Shown here piece by piece: positions 10,307-22,189 of a DNA stretch of 64,000 bases; the first letter of the stretch is position 1; every line of letters starts with the position of its first letter. The notes under the pieces were generated by a model. It did not search any database. It was not told where the DNA came from and saw only the letters and a list, made by a program, of their open reading frames with translations. The translations under genes were made by a program, and so were the position numbers. The stretch is from NCBI RefSeq assembly GCF_002127325.2, contig NC_035439.2, forward strand, positions 144,027,816 to 144,091,815, written 5' to 3'. This DNA is from Helianthus annuus. Taxonomy: Eukaryota > Streptophyta > Magnoliopsida > Asterales > Asteraceae.

Positions 10307-11439
10307 GGGGTTGGCTAAATGCACCCCTCTTTTTACTAAATGCACCCCCTTTCCATAAAAAAACATTTTTAAAACTTTTCAAATTTCACCCTTTAAAAAT
10401 CCATGACTCACATTTTTTATACCGTGACAATATCTGATGGAGGTTTAGGGCTGAATACATTTGAAGCTTGAACTGAATCAACATTTTTAATTACAAAAAT
10501 TGATTTACATAAACTGTATGATCAATCGAAATCATTTTTCGCTAGAAATTAATTACAAAAATTGATTTACATAAACAGTATGATCAATCGAAAAATTCTT
10601 TAAAAAACAAGATGTTCGATTTTAATTATATTATTGTGTCCAATCCAAAGCAAAGAAAAAATATATTGAAAACTCAAGAATGTTCAGTTATTCATTTTAT
10701 TGTGTCAATCCGAACATGCATCTAGAAGGTTCTTATCCATAAGTAACAAATGAAGTTTAACAAAAAAAATTGCAATTAAAGTTTAACCAACATATTGTAC
10801 ACTTCGGTCTGGATTAAGGTTCATCAGCTCCCTATACCTGTTTATGCATAAGTTAATTTATTTTCTTTTCAAACACTTCTGTGTAATGAACTAATTTGAG
10901 AATAAATTAATAGTCTTGCCTCTCGTTTGGATATCGCTATAGACGTATGGTAAATCCACTACAAACATCCTCAAATCGACAAATATTATAAAGGTAATTG
11001 TTTATTTGTAAATCCATTACAAACATCCGCAAATCGATTTGTGGTAAAGTTTGAACAAAAAAAAAAAAAAAAAAAGAAGAAGAAGAAGAAGAAGAAGTAT
11101 ATTAATGAGAAAGATGAATACATACCAAGAACGCTCAATCAATTAGATTTTTGATGAAAATCAAAGTTGCACTAAATCGTTTTTCAAGGTCTCTCTTAAT
11201 CTCCTTCTTTCAATCAGCAGGAATTTTGTTATAAACCGTTCTAATGTAAAAGCAAAACACGTTTAGGTAAGTATTCAAATTATTGGAAGTGGATAAACCC
11301 CTATAAAAAATAGGGATAGTTCCTTATGTAATTTTAAAAAAAGTAGAAAACACAAGGGTTCATTGTTTTTATTTACAAACTAAAGGGGGGAGGTGTAGCC
11401 AGTAAAAATTTGAAAAAGGGGGTACATTTAGCAACACCC
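10307..11439. mobile_element. Non-autonomous terminal-inverted-repeat element
   Basis: The left end GGGGTTGGCTAAATGCACCC and the right end (read inward GGGTGTTGCTAAATGTACCC) form inverted termini. The 8-bp direct repeat TATAATAA flanks the element (10299-10306 and 11440-11447), which would fit a hAT-type insertion; a MULE with one altered base is an alternative. The interior is non-coding, with a tandem pair of about 65 bp around 10490-10600 (ATTACAAAAATTGATTTACA twice) and a GAA microsatellite. Confidence 0.7.
11049..11096 (+). repeat. Poly(A) plus GAA microsatellite
   Basis: A run of about 23 A is followed by eight GAA units. Confidence 0.9.
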
Positions 11440-11574
11440 TATAATAATTAAACACTTTAAACGAGTTATCTTTAAGAAAACATATATTAACAATGACTGT
11501 AGTAACCAAAGACGTTCAAATTCTATTTTGATGTTTTTTTTTTGTATTTTCTTTTATTTGCAATTTAATCTAAA

Positions 11575-12100
11575 CTAGGATTACGACCCGCCGCAATGCG
11601 GCGGGGATTCTTTATTTATAACTAAGTTGATCTACGACCCACATGTTATGTTAAACCTGTCAAACGGGGTAAAAATAGACGATGTAAAAACGTTCACCCA
11701 CACACGCACGTTGCGTCGTGTTAACTCGCAAAATTTAGAACGAAACGTAAAAACGTTAAGCCAAAGACGCACGCTGTGATGTGTTAAGTCACAAAATTTA
11801 GAACCAAGCATAGAGCGCAAAATTTGCGGAAAATGAAAACTATAAAGTACCAAAGTTGAAAGTAAAAAAAGTTATGAGGATAGATTGTAAAAAATCAAAA
11901 GTTTTGGGTTAAAAGTAAAAAACAAATAGTTTTGGGTTAAAAGTAATTTATGAAATACTTTTTGGTGAAAAGTAAAAAAAATCAAATATTTTTTTGGAAA
12001 ACCCTCAAACCCAATGTTACGACAACCATATGCATAACAATTTTTTCTTTGAAAAATCCCCAAAGGACACCCCGCGTTGCGGCGGGGCGTAAAACAGTGT
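11575..12100 (-). mobile_element. Helitron, 3' end on the minus strand
   Basis: On the minus strand the sequence ends CTAG (+ strand 11575-11578) followed by T, the canonical Helitron 3' terminus inserted between A and T. Nine nt inside lies the required hairpin, CCCGCCGCA-A-TGCGGCGGG (11587-11605), a perfect 9-bp stem. A second, imperfect GC-rich hairpin CCCCGCGTTGCGGCGGGG at 12070-12087 may belong to a nested or older end. The TC 5' terminus was not located, so the right limit is approximate. No Rep/helicase coding is present. Confidence 0.75.
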
Positions 12101-12528
12101 CAAATAGTACTAATGTCACACAACCGTCATCGACAACCAACACTGACTCGACCTATAATATGCGTATTGCGACGAACTTGTCAAACATGGAAAAATAGAG
12201 GTAAAAACGTTGAACCACACATGCATGTTGTGTCATATTAACTCGAAAATTTTAGAACTATACGTAAAACGAAAATTTACGAAAGATGAAAAGTATAAGT
12301 GATAAAAGTTGTGAAGTTAAATTGCAAATAATGAAAAGTTTTAGGTTAAAGTTAAAAAAAACAAATTATGTAGGGTTAAAATTGAAAAATGTACAAACCT
12401 TTGGGTTAAAACAAAAAAATCAAGTTTTTTTTTTGGAAAACACCCAAAGCACAACTTACAAGTCCTTATACACAAAAAGTTTGCTAGTTTATATAGGTTT
12501 TAATTACCGAATGACGAGAATAATCCAA
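12101..12528. other. AT-rich DNA related to the Helitron interior
   Basis: Words such as AACTCGAAAATTTTAGAAC, GGTTAAAA and GTGAAGTTAAATTG repeat those at 11720-11960, so this is probably a second, diverged copy of the same Helitron-type sequence. No coding content is seen. Confidence 0.4.
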
Positions 12529-12537
12529 TAATAAATA

Positions 12538-13675
12538 GGAATAATGGAATTCAATAATCCTAACTTTCACCGGTTAGCCGGCAACGGACCCAACTTCAAA
12601 AATAGCCACTGACGGTCCCAACTTTTGACATTTTGTAAAACATTGGACCCTTGCTAACACCGTTATAACGGTGATGACATGGCATGATGATGTGTCATAA
12701 TTTTTAAACTGGGCTGGTTATGTGGCAATTAGGCTGATTATGTGGCTTTGAACTTGAATTTTTAAACCCCAAAAGACATTTTATCTTCTTCTTCACCAGC
12801 ACAACTCCACCCGACACCACCCTCTCACCACCAGGCACCACCCTCGCCTCCTCTCCCAGCGCTGCCACAAACCACCATAAGATCCGACGAGGAGGTGGAC
12901 GGATCTCCATCGCTGCCACCAACCTCTATAGCTGCCACCAACCACCATAAGATCCGACGAGGAGGTGGACGGATCTCCATCGCTGCCACCAACCTCTATA
13001 GCTTCCACCAACCACCACGACACCACTCTCTCCTCTCTTCCCCTCCTCCACCAACCACCTTATTCTCTCTCCTCTGCGTCGACGCCCCTTCACCAGCTCA
13101 CCCCAATTAACCCCACCCACCCACAACACAACACAACCTTACCTACCATCTGTTCTCTCCCCCAACTTGTTCTCCATCATCTGTTATCTCCCCTGACTTG
13201 TTCTCCACCATCGCTTTCTGGATTGGGCTAGAAGCACTGTTCAAACAATTTCTCCGGCGTCACCGCCGGTGCACCGTCGATAGCAGCTACCTTCACTCGT
13301 TTCTCAATCTTCTTCACTTTATCACTGTTTATCTTCTTAATAATCGTTAAAATTGAAGGTTTGAAGAACAGAAATGGTGATTCCTTACTCTCGCTATTGC
13401 TCTGTTAAACAAGTGCAAATGCTTTAAATGATTAATTAGATTGTTTTTCAATTTTTTTAATAGAAAGCCACATATTCAAGTTCAAAGCCACATAACCAGC
13501 TCAGTTTAAAAATTATGACACGTCATCATGCCATGTCATCACCGTTATAACGGTGTTAGCAAGGGTCTAATGTTTTACAAAATGTCAAAAGTTGGGACCG
13601 CCAGTGGCTATTTTTGAAGTTGAGTCCGTTGCCGGCCAACTGATGAAAGTTGGGATTATTAAATTCCCTTATTCC
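12538..13675. mobile_element. MULE with long terminal inverted repeats
   Basis: A perfect 9-bp duplication TAATAAATA (12529-12537 and 13676-13684) flanks inverted arms that start GGAATAATGGAATTCAATAA and extend about 230 bp to the words TTCAAAGCCACATA and complement. The arms also share AATAATCCYAACTTTCA with the element at 32891. The interior is C-rich on the + strand and low in complexity (serine, threonine, proline and histidine codons), with no recognised family. Confidence 0.9.
12871..13010 (+). repeat. Tandem duplication, 2 x 70 bp
   Basis: The block beginning ACCACCATAAGATCCGACGA at 12871 is repeated almost exactly from 12941. It lies in the C-rich interior of the MULE. Confidence 0.85.
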
Positions 13676-13886
13676 TAATAAATAAGCATAACATCTAGAC
13701 TTGTTAGTCTCAACAATTGTTTTAAGTTAAAAGAAAGAAACATGAGACAAATGTAAATGATATTCCATTATACCACTCATCGCCTACTTAATTTAGGGTA
13801 TGTTTAGTGATAAAGCAAGGAACGTTTTATACGTAACTATTGAGATGCGATGTCTAGGATCAACCCAACCATTAAAATTTAGTCTT

Positions 13887-14170
13887 AGGGGATGTTTGGC
13901 AACTTTTGAATGATTAAGTGTTGAACCAGTAAGAGGAGGTCTGAACCATTAAGAGCCAGTATAATGCTAAACCGTTCAGAGGCAAATGTCTGACGAATCC
14001 AGATTAGATGTATTAACCATTCAAACTCAGTAAAATGCTTAACCATTCAGAGGCAAATGTTTGAATCATTCAGACATTTGCTCGCGAAACAAACAGTCCA
14101 AACCATTAAGTACTGAACCAGTAAGAGGCCTGAACCATTAAGAGTCTCATTAAGAGGTAAACATAAGTCC
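13887..14170. mobile_element. MITE-like repeat (TGTTTGGCAA family)
   Basis: It starts GGGGATGTTTGGCAACTTTT and contains internally repeated words AACCATTAAGAG, AACCATTCAGA and GAACCAGTAAGAGG. Such sequences are typical of short non-autonomous DNA transposons. A clear target duplication was not found. Confidence 0.45.
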
Positions 14171-14424
14171 TTAAGTCCTTAGCCATCTTTATTGTCGTAG
14201 AAAAGAAGTAGAAACTTTGGGAATCCATAAGAGTTGCCACAACACTACATGGAGACACATATGCCATTATAACTTATATTACATGTGTGCATAAGATAAT
14301 ATAGAATAAGAATCAAATAATACTCAAGTACAAATAAAAGTTTAGATAATAATATGGGAAAAAAACATTTCAAAATGTTAGTTATAACATAATTGACAAT
14401 TTTAACAGAAAACTAATAAGGTCG

Positions 14425-14693
14425 GTGATACCCTCCAATGTGGTGTATTTGGTCACTCGGATGATGTTCATGTTATGGCCTCAATAACACGTGGCCTCTT
14501 CGGCCCAACAGTATCACGAAGGTAGTGGGCCGTCTATTGATCCAAAACCTAATTAACCCAACCCAAGTTGACAATGGTAAGGCTAAAGTAGTTGAAGGAA
14601 TTGATGATGAGTTTAGAGATTAAGAAAAAGAAGAATAGAAACCATAAGCCTAAGCCTAAGCTTGTGTTTGTGGGCCTTCAAAAAGCCCAATCT
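14425..14693 (+). pseudogene. LINE ORF1-like remnant, left part
   Basis: The frame QCGVFGHSDDVHVM at about 14433 resembles the zinc-knuckle region (zf-CCHC_4 with DUF4283) of plant L1-type ORF1 proteins, with the last Cys replaced by His. After a stop, the frame ending GLQKAQS at 14693 continues without interruption on the far side of the LARD insertion at 32119. The right part ends in a poly(A)-like tract, as expected of a LINE. The remnant is weak and could be another gag-like gene. Confidence 0.4.
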
Positions 14694-15037
14694 TGTAAGA
14701 CCCTAACACGTAATTAACAAAAGTCGCAGCGGAAGTTCATGCCATAAAATTTCTTTCATTATAAACCTTATGTCTTACTTGAAAGTTCACTTTTAAAATA
14801 ACTCTTTTATATTGAATACATCAAAAGTTGACTGAATTATAGAATAAATCATAACTTATGTATAACAAATTACATCCTTAGACAACCCCGTACAATCCTT
14901 CATGTGACTCGGTCCTCGATCTTTATTCCTTGATGATCCTCCGTGACCCGTACAACCTACACTCACCACATACATTCATCACATTAGTACACAATACATA
15001 AACAAGATTCCATCTCGTACACTTCCTATTGCGTTAT

Positions 15038-16396
15038 TGTCACAGCCCCCGATCCCTATCTCCCGGGAACGGGCGGCCGTGAGCCAGTTTCGGTGGTATC
15101 ACATTTATTTATTCAATTTGGCAGCGGAAATTTTCATCAGGATCGTAGTTAGGAAATATTTTAATCAGAGTAAACCACCATGTTTATAACTTTAAACATA
15201 TGGGTAAAAACCCAAGTTTTCAATACACACGTTTCATAGGAATACATCCTATTTATTTGAATAAAAACATCCATTTTATTCTTAGGTAACTTTATTGCCA
15301 CTTTTCCAAGCCTTCAGTGCTGTCCAGCTGGCTTCTATTTGGCTTTCACATTTTGTTACCTGAAACGCGTTTTAAAAACATTTTGTCAGTGGGAAATACT
15401 GGTGAGTGAATCCCAGTTTAATCAAGTTTGAGTAAAAACCAATTTGCAGTATTGAGGGCACATCCGCAATTACATTTGTATCCAAGACATCACAATTAAC
15501 ATCAGTGGTACGGTCATACTCAACATATGGGATGTTACCACGCCAGTAACCAATTTTGTATACAAAACCCCAACATAACCACTATAATTGTATTCTTTAC
15601 AAATACTCAATAACTGCTTTGTATATATTTAATTAAGTGAGGTTTTGTAAAAACATTCAACAAAAGGTTTACTCACAAAAATGAGCATATAAAAAGAAGG
15701 ATCAACTCACAAAAATGAGTTCATAAAAAGAAGGATCAACTCACATTGCTGTTTTAGGTTTTTCGTAAGGGTTTCCTGGAGATAATCTATAAATTACACA
15801 AATGCACGTGTGTTAGTATAATAACCCATTTTAACATTAGTAATACCCTTCCCGAGACGGCATTCCAACGACTACGTCGGGCAGAACCACGACAGCCGTT
15901 ACGGAACCCTAGATCAATCGGGCAGCGTATCTAATACGTCTCCAGGGGTTATAATACTTACATCGTAGCAGAACCTCGCTATTTTAGGGGGTATAATGCC
16001 CGGGTATAGTGTACACTACTCAGAATTTAAGAAAGAAAGAAAAGATTTGAGCGAGCAGACTGAAGGCCCGATGCCCTCTATTTATAGTTGTGAAATCGCG
16101 TCCCCACGCGGCCCGCGTGGAGTTTGGGCCTGGTTCTACGCGGCCCGCTTGGGCTTAGGGTTTTGGTGAATTCTGGTTACCTACTCGCGCGGCCCGCATA
16201 GACTTGAGGTGAGGCCCTACGCGGCCCGCCTCAACTTAATAATTTATTGTTTTTTATTTATTTTATATAGTATAATCTATCTTGGGGCTCGGTTTTCACA
16301 TACGGGGTGCATATAAAGACAAGTTGATATATTTACAATATATATTAGGGTATCAGAAATATTATGAGGATGTCGGTTTTACCGAGGGTTGTTATA
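15038..16396 (-). repeat. 3' LTR of the Tekay-like element (1359 bp, internal deletion)
   Basis: It is collinear with the 5' LTR but lacks 141 bp (23300-23440 of the other copy). The missing block lies between two copies of TACGCGGCCCGC (from 23289 and from 23430), so loss by recombination or slippage between short direct repeats explains it. Four GCGGCCCGC words remain. Confidence 0.95.
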
Positions 16397-16409
16397 TCCT
16401 CCCCACCTT
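16397..16409 (-). promoter_or_regulatory. Polypurine tract of the Tekay-like element
   Basis: AAGGTGGGGAGGA on the minus strand abuts the 3' LTR and would prime second-strand synthesis. Confidence 0.85.
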
Positions 16410-16432
16410 GTTTTAGAGCTCGTCCTCGAGAT

Positions 16433-19400
16433 CTACTGGAACAAGTGTGGATATTTCTTTTTCATTTCTGACTCAAGCTCCCACGTATACTCGGGTCCTC
16501 TTTTGGAGTCCCACTTCACTTTGACCAGAACCAATCTCTTATGCTTGAGATTTTTAACTTTCCTATCTTCAATTTGTAGAGGCTTCTCCACAAACTTGAG
16601 TTGCTCATTAACCTCTATATCCTTAAGAGGTACTATGAGTGATTCGTCAGCTAGACACTTTTTAAGATTGGATACATGAAACACATCATGTATTCCTGCC
16701 ATTTCCTCTGGCAGTCGTAGCTGATAAGCTACAGGTCCTATTCTTCGGATAATTTCAAAAGGTCCAATATACCTGGGACTAAGCTTTCCTCTTTTGATGA
16801 ATCTTACCACTCCTTTCCAGGGAGAGACTTTCAATAACACTTTATCTCCCACTTGAAATTCTAATGGTTTGCGTCTGTTATCAGCATAGCTCTTTTGGCG
16901 ATCACGTGCTGTTTTCAGTCGTTCCTTGACTTGAATGATTTTATCAGTTGTTTCTTGTACTATTTCAGGTCCAGATAATTGTTTTTCTCCAATTTCTGCC
17001 CAACAGACTGGGGTTCTGCACTTTCGTCCATAAAGTGCTTCGAATGGTGCAGCATTGATACTTGTGTGATAACTGTTATTATAAGAAAATTCTATTAAAG
17101 GTAAGTGTTCGTCCCAATTACCTCCAAAATCAATTACACAAGCTCTAAGCATATCCTCCATTGTCTGAATTGTCCTTTCGCTTTGTCCGTCTGTTTGAGG
17201 ATGATACGCGGTGCTTAGATTTAGCCTGGTTCCCATTGCTCTTTGGAAACTTGACCAAAAATGAGAAGTAAAACGGCTATCTCTATCAGAAACAATTGAT
17301 AAAGGAATGCCATGTAATGAAACAATTTTATTTACATATAATTTGGCTAATTGTTCCATACTAAAGGTTTCCTTCATTGGTAAGAAATGAGCTGACTTGG
17401 TTAACCTATCTACAATCACCCAGATTGTATCATTACCTTTCCTTGTTTTAGGCAATTTGGTAACAAAATCCATTGTTATTAATTCCCATTTCCAAACTGG
17501 TATTTCTAATTGTTGTAATAAACCTGAGGGTTTCTGATGTTCAGCTTTAACTTGTAAGCAAGTTAAACATTTAGAAACATAAGCTGCTACATCCTTTTTC
17601 ATCCCTATCCACCAGAAATTTTTCCTTAAATCCTGGTACATTTTATCACTTCCTGGATGCATCGTATATTTAGACTTATGGGCTTCTTCTAATATACGGT
17701 GACGTAAGTTTCCTAATTTAGGTATCCACATTCTCTTTTTATGGAATCTCCAAATTCCATCTGTTCCTTGTTCTAATTCCTTAATCATTCCCTTTAACTT
17801 CTCAGTATCTTCCTTGATTACTGATTCTTGTGCTTTTCTAATTTGATTGTTTAAATCTACTTGTAGATTTAATTTAAGAGAACGTACCCTTTTTGGTTTT
17901 TCGTGATATTTTCGACTTAAAGCATCAGCCACCACATTTGCTTTTCCTGCATGATACTGGATATCACAATCATAATCACTAAGCAATTCCATCCAGCGTC
18001 TCTGTCTCATATTCAACTCTTTTTGCCCGAAGACATATCTTAAACTCTTATGATCTGTGAATATGGTAAACTTACTACCATAAAGATAATGTCTCCAAAT
18101 CTTAAGGGCAAAAATTATAGCTCCTAATTCCAAATCATGGGTTGAATAATTTTCTTCATGATTCTTAAGTTGTCTAGAGGCATAAGCTATAACCTTTTGA
18201 CGTTGCATCAATACGCATCCATAACCTAATTTAGAAGCATCACAATAAATTACAAAGTCTTCATTTCCTTCTGGTAATGCTAATATAGGTGCATGGGTTA
18301 ATTTTTGCTTAAGAATTCTAAAGGCTTCTTCTTGTTTTGGTCCCCATTCAAACTTAACAGATTTACAGGTTAGTTTAGTTAAAGGAATGGCTATTCTAGA
18401 AAAATCTCGAATAAATCTTCTATAATAACCGGCCAATCCTAAGAAACTTCTAACTTCAGTTGGTGACTCTGGGGTTTTCCATTTGGTAATTGCCTCGATT
18501 TTCGTTGGATCTACATGAATTCCTTCATGATTCACCAAATGTCCGAGAAATTGCACTTGTTCTAACCAAAATTCACACTTTGAAAATTTAGCATAAAGCT
18601 TATCTTTTCTCAATAAACTTAAAAGTAAGTGCAAGTGCTTTGCATGCTCATCTTTACTTTTAGAGTAAATTAGAATATCATCTATGAAGACAATTATGAA
18701 TTTATCCAAATATGGCTTACATATTCGGTTCATCATGTCCATAAATGCGGCTGGGGCATTGGTTAAACCAAATGGCATGACAGTAAATTCATAATGACCA
18801 TACCTTGTTCTGAATGCGGTTTTAGGAATATCCTCTTCCTGTACCTTTAATTGATGATATCCTGATCTTAAATCGATTTTAGAGAAAAATCGAGCTCCTT
18901 GAAGTTGATCAAACAAATCATCGATCCTTGGTAATGGGTACCGATTCTTAATCGTGACTTTGTTCAATTCCCGGTAGTCAATGCACATACGCATTGATCC
19001 GTCCTTCTTTTTAACAAATAAAATCGGCGCTCCCCATGGCGATGAGCTTGGCTGTATGAATCCCTTTTCCAACAACTCGTCTAGTTGTTTCTTCAGTTCT
19101 TGCATTTCAGCGGGTGCTAAACGGTAAGGTGCTTTGGCAATCGGTGCGGTTCCGGGTAACAGCTGAATTCTGAATTCAACTTCCCTGTCTGGCGGTAGTC
19201 CTGGCAATTCTTCTGGAAAGACATCTGAAAATTGGGATACCACTGGGATATCTTTTACTTCTTTTCCTTTAGTGTTAGTGATTATAGAAATCAAATACAC
19301 TATGGATCCTTTTCTTATACAACTTGCAGTTTTCATCACAGAGATGAATTTAGTGGATCTAAAAGGTTTATCTCCTTTAATTGAGATCTTTTCACCTCTT

Positions 19401-20908
19401 GGTGATTTTAATTGAATTGTCTTTTGATCACATAATATACTGGCTTTATTGGCTATTAACCAATCCATTCCTAACACCACATCAAATCCTACCAGATTCA
19501 TTGGGTAAAGGTTTGCCATAAATTTTTGATTAAAAATTTCTATTCTTGCTTCCTGCAAGATTTCAGAAATCTTAACAGTTTCTCCATTTGCGGTTTCCAC
19601 TAGACATTCTTGTGGTAGTTTAGTTAATGATTGATTTAGGAGTTTGCAAAACGAAGTATTAATAAAACTTTGGTTTGCACCAGAGTCAAATAATACTTTA
19701 GCAAAAATATCATTAACTAAAAACGTATCAGCAATGACGTCTGGAATCATCCTGGCTTCCTCTGTAGTTTGCACGAATGCTCTGGCATTTTTAGGATTTT
19801 TGTTGGTTGCAGCTGGAGCCAATTTCGGACAGTTTGTTCTAATGTGACCTTTTTCCCCACAATTGAAACACATTCCATTACTGGATTTCTTCTTACAATT
19901 CTCTTCCTTGTGTCCTGGGGCCTTGCAAAAATTACAGTAAGTAGAGCATCTTCCAGAATGCTTCTTTCTGCAGGCTTTGCAGTAGGGTGCAGAGGTAGAA
20001 CCTACATTCCTACGATTGGAATTCCCAGAACGGAATTCTTGAGTAAGCCTTTGGGTTAGGTTTCTCCTCTGGTCTTCTTCTCTAGTACGGATTAACTCAT
20101 CTGTCAAGGTATTAGCTAGTTCTACAGCTTCTTCTATAGTTTGGGGTCTAGCTGCCTTGACTACATGTCTAATTTCTCCAATTAATCCCCAGATGTAACG
20201 GGAGATTAACACTGGTTCAGGTGATGCAAGGGTAGGTACTATCCTAGCATATTCAAAGAATGTGGTAGTATAACCCTTACTATCTACCCCGGTCATTCTT
20301 AGATTCAGAAACTTATTTGCTATCTGTTCTTTTTCATTGGGAGGGCAGAATTTCCTTTCGACCATGTTTTTGAATTCTTCCCATTCCATATTATAAATCC
20401 TATCACTTCCTCTGGATTGGAGGATAGTGTTCCACCATTCTAAGGCTGCATTTTTAAACAGATTTGAAGCAAACATTATTTTATCTTCTTCAGCACACTT
20501 GCTTATTTTCAGAACTGCCTCAGTTTTCTCTATCCAGCGTAAAGCTGCAATGGGTCCTTCATTGCCCGAGAATTCTATTGGTTTACAGGACCAGAATTCC
20601 TTATAAGAACAACCATGTGGCATGGTTCTTCTTCTTTTGGGAACGGGCGCTTGAAGTATGGGTCCATTGTTCACGCTGTTTTCTGGTTCAGTTGGTCGCT
20701 TACTGCTATGCTTACTTTTATTATTCGCTTCCTGAACTGTTTGAATAATAAATGGCATCGCATCTATAATTCCTTGTGCCACAATATGCTGAACGGCACT
20801 ATTATCCATTTGGTTTCCGTTGTTATTATTGTCCGAATTCTCATTAACCACGTTAATGTTACTCTGGTTATCGTTATTCAGATTTTCTTGATTCCCTGCG
20901 TCGGCCAT
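16433..20908 (-). CDS. Ty3/Gypsy gag-pol polyprotein (Tekay/Del-like)
   Basis: A single open frame covers gag, protease, reverse transcriptase, RNase H and integrase. The start is placed at MADAGNQE (20908); an upstream in-frame ATG at 20944 would add 12 residues. Counting from the upstream ATG: gag about 110-290, two CCHC knuckles ([14 protein letters not shown] 337-350, [14 protein letters not shown] 359-372), protease DSGA at 420-423, reverse transcriptase FIDD at 753-756, RNase H starting at YCDAS, integrase with HHCC finger and [11 protein letters not shown], and a C-terminal chromodomain-like segment ending near YTWELESEM. That tail usually steers chromovirus integration to particular chromatin. 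No stop or frameshift is seen, so the product is probably functional: it would copy the RNA in cytoplasmic particles and integrate the cDNA. It could also serve non-autonomous relatives such as the surrounding LARD (inference). Confidence 0.97.
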   Translation of the reverse strand: MADAGNQENLNNDNQSNINVVNENSDNNNNGNQMDNSAVQHIVAQGIIDAMPFIIQTVQEANNKSKHSSKRPTEPENSVNNGPILQAPVPKRRRTMPHGCSYKEFWSCKPIEFSGNEGPIAALRWIEKTEAVLKISKCAEEDKIMFASNLFKNAALEWWNTILQSRGSDRIYNMEWEEFKNMVERKFCPPNEKEQIANKFLNLRMTGVDSKGYTTTFFEYARIVPTLASPEPVLISRYIWGLIGEIRHVVKAARPQTIEEAVELANTLTDELIRTREEDQRRNLTQRLTQEFRSGNSNRRNVGSTSAPYCKACRKKHSGRCSTYCNFCKAPGHKEENCKKKSSNGMCFNCGEKGHIRTNCPKLAPAATNKNPKNARAFVQTTEEARMIPDVIADTFLVNDIFAKVLFDSGANQSFINTSFCKLLNQSLTKLPQECLVETANGETVKISEILQEARIEIFNQKFMANLYPMNLVGFDVVLGMDWLIANKASILCDQKTIQLKSPRGEKISIKGDKPFRSTKFISVMKTASCIRKGSIVYLISIITNTKGKEVKDIPVVSQFSDVFPEELPGLPPDREVEFRIQLLPGTAPIAKAPYRLAPAEMQELKKQLDELLEKGFIQPSSSPWGAPILFVKKKDGSMRMCIDYRELNKVTIKNRYPLPRIDDLFDQLQGARFFSKIDLRSGYHQLKVQEEDIPKTAFRTRYGHYEFTVMPFGLTNAPAAFMDMMNRICKPYLDKFIIVFIDDILIYSKSKDEHAKHLHLLLSLLRKDKLYAKFSKCEFWLEQVQFLGHLVNHEGIHVDPTKIEAITKWKTPESPTEVRSFLGLAGYYRRFIRDFSRIAIPLTKLTCKSVKFEWGPKQEEAFRILKQKLTHAPILALPEGNEDFVIYCDASKLGYGCVLMQRQKVIAYASRQLKNHEENYSTHDLELGAIIFALKIWRHYLYGSKFTIFTDHKSLRYVFGQKELNMRQRRWMELLSDYDCDIQYHAGKANVVADALSRKYHEKPKRVRSLKLNLQVDLNNQIRKAQESVIKEDTEKLKGMIKELEQGTDGIWRFHKKRMWIPKLGNLRHRILEEAHKSKYTMHPGSDKMYQDLRKNFWWIGMKKDVAAYVSKCLTCLQVKAEHQKPSGLLQQLEIPVWKWELITMDFVTKLPKTRKGNDTIWVIVDRLTKSAHFLPMKETFSMEQLAKLYVNKIVSLHGIPLSIVSDRDSRFTSHFWSSFQRAMGTRLNLSTAYHPQTDGQSERTIQTMEDMLRACVIDFGGNWDEHLPLIEFSYNNSYHTSINAAPFEALYGRKCRTPVCWAEIGEKQLSGPEIVQETTDKIIQVKERLKTARDRQKSYADNRRKPLEFQVGDKVLLKVSPWKGVVRFIKRGKLSPRYIGPFEIIRRIGPVAYQLRLPEEMAGIHDVFHVSNLKKCLADESLIVPLKDIEVNEQLKFVEKPLQIEDRKVKNLKHKRLVLVKVKWDSKRGPEYTWELESEMKKKYPHLFQ

Positions 20909-21189
20909 CTGAATTTTTAAACATTTACCAAATATTAATATCACAATTAATATTTATATATATAGCTAATCACATGACACGCTCTTTTTAACCAAAAGCG
21001 TCGAGCATTGCGACTTTTACTCTTTTTATATAGTATGCATCAGTACATACCAATACAGAAATAAAAATTACAGTACCGACTGAAATATAAAGTTACAATA
21101 CTAATAATATGCATCCGTAGTTTTTTTTTTTCTAACACATACACACATATATTATTTTATTATTATTATTACTGTTTCTACCATCACCT

Positions 21190-22041
21190 TCACTGATATG
21201 GATTCATCCAAAAATCCATATTACGCTCATCGTATTTCCATACGAGGCGTTCTCCCACCTGTCGCATACGATCACTGCTTTCTAAAATTTCTTCCCCAAA
21301 AGTCCTAAGTTCCTGGACATTTTCTGCACTCATTGGGGGTGCAGGTTCTAGGACTGGGTTTGGAAACTGAGGTACGGGTTCCTGATACGGAGGCATAGGG
21401 GCTTGGTACGGGTATGGATTTTCTAAAATTTCCCTAACATATGCATCACTAATGTTGTAGGGATCTTGAGGATCTAATCCTGGGTAAGCTCCTAAGTTGG
21501 GCATTGGCACATTTTCCTGAATTGGGTTTTGTTGCACGTAGTCCCTAACATCGTCCCACCAGGGGTCGTAGTTGTTTGGGTCTAAAGGATCAGGTGCAGG
21601 TACCCTAGGTATCTCCTCCGGGTTGAAATCAGGCATTTCTATCTGGTTTTCTATTTCCATGGGTTGATCAGGATTTTGTGGTTGGGGTGCTAGCATTTGT
21701 TCCAGGTTTGGATCAGCAGCAGTGGTTGCTAAAATGTGGATATTAGCGATACCCCTATTGAGCATGTCCTGATTATAAGCATCAGTTTCTCTTTTTGTTG
21801 CGGCTAACACTCGCTGTTCCTGCAACTTTTTCATTCTTTTCCTACGCTCGTGCGCTCCCCTACTGAACCATCCCCTCTTTTTCTGAGGAAATGGCTCTTC
21901 AGACTGAGCCTTAAACACAAAGATCCCTTCTTCTGTGTCAGCAGAATACCCTGAGAGGGCAGGCTGAGAAGAGGAGGTGCCTTCGCTCCTAGGCGAACCA
22001 GACAGTTGACGATAGGCGTCAGAAGGTCCTTGGTCACTCAT
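21190..22041 (-). CDS. Accessory ORF upstream of gag, function unknown
   Basis: It encodes 283 residues and lies between primer site and gag-pol in the same orientation, 281 bp before the polyprotein start. I start it at MSDQGPSDAYRQL; an in-frame ATG at 22122 exists but its extension overlaps the region just after the primer site. The N-terminal third is Ser-rich, then strongly basic (KKRGWFSRGAHERRKRMKKL, about 51-71, a possible nuclear or RNA-binding signal), the middle is rich in Pro, Asp and Asn (PDPLDPNNYDPWWDDV), and the C-terminus (ELRTFGEEILESSDRMRQVG) looks like an amphipathic helix. No zinc knuckle, catalytic motif or membrane segment is seen. I do not recognise a family. That it is open over 283 codons in a young element argues for a real protein. 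Confidence 0.7.
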   Translation of the reverse strand: MSDQGPSDAYRQLSGSPRSEGTSSSQPALSGYSADTEEGIFVFKAQSEEPFPQKKRGWFSRGAHERRKRMKKLQEQRVLAATKRETDAYNQDMLNRGIANIHILATTAADPNLEQMLAPQPQNPDQPMEIENQIEMPDFNPEEIPRVPAPDPLDPNNYDPWWDDVRDYVQQNPIQENVPMPNLGAYPGLDPQDPYNISDAYVREILENPYPYQAPMPPYQEPVPQFPNPVLEPAPPMSAENVQELRTFGEEILESSDRMRQVGERLVWKYDERNMDFWMNPYQ

Positions 22042-22166
22042 ACTGTAAACTAACAAATAGTCAGATAACACATAGCAAGAAATACAATTATACACGTATT
22101 TCCATAATTTATTTCCTAACACTTTGAATTTTGATGTCAGCAGAACACTTCTGTGGCTGAATCAGT

Positions 22167-22183
22167 GGCATAGCTCTGATACC
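22167..22183 (-). promoter_or_regulatory. Primer binding site of the Tekay-like element
   Basis: On the minus strand TGGTATCAGAGCTATG follows the 5' LTR after a few bases. It is complementary to the 3' end of plant initiator tRNA-Met, the standard primer for first-strand synthesis. Confidence 0.9.
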
Positions 22184-22189
22184 ACCTTC

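Noticed and set aside
11632..12063. Minus-strand frames in the Helitron region
   Set aside because: AT-rich, with repeated short words; no Rep or helicase motif.
12704..13231. Overlapping frames on both strands in the MULE interior
   Set aside because: Low-complexity C-rich sequence with a 70-bp tandem duplication; no domain or splice structure is visible.
20464..20920. Plus-strand frames opposite gag
   Set aside because: Shadows of the conserved minus-strand polyprotein.
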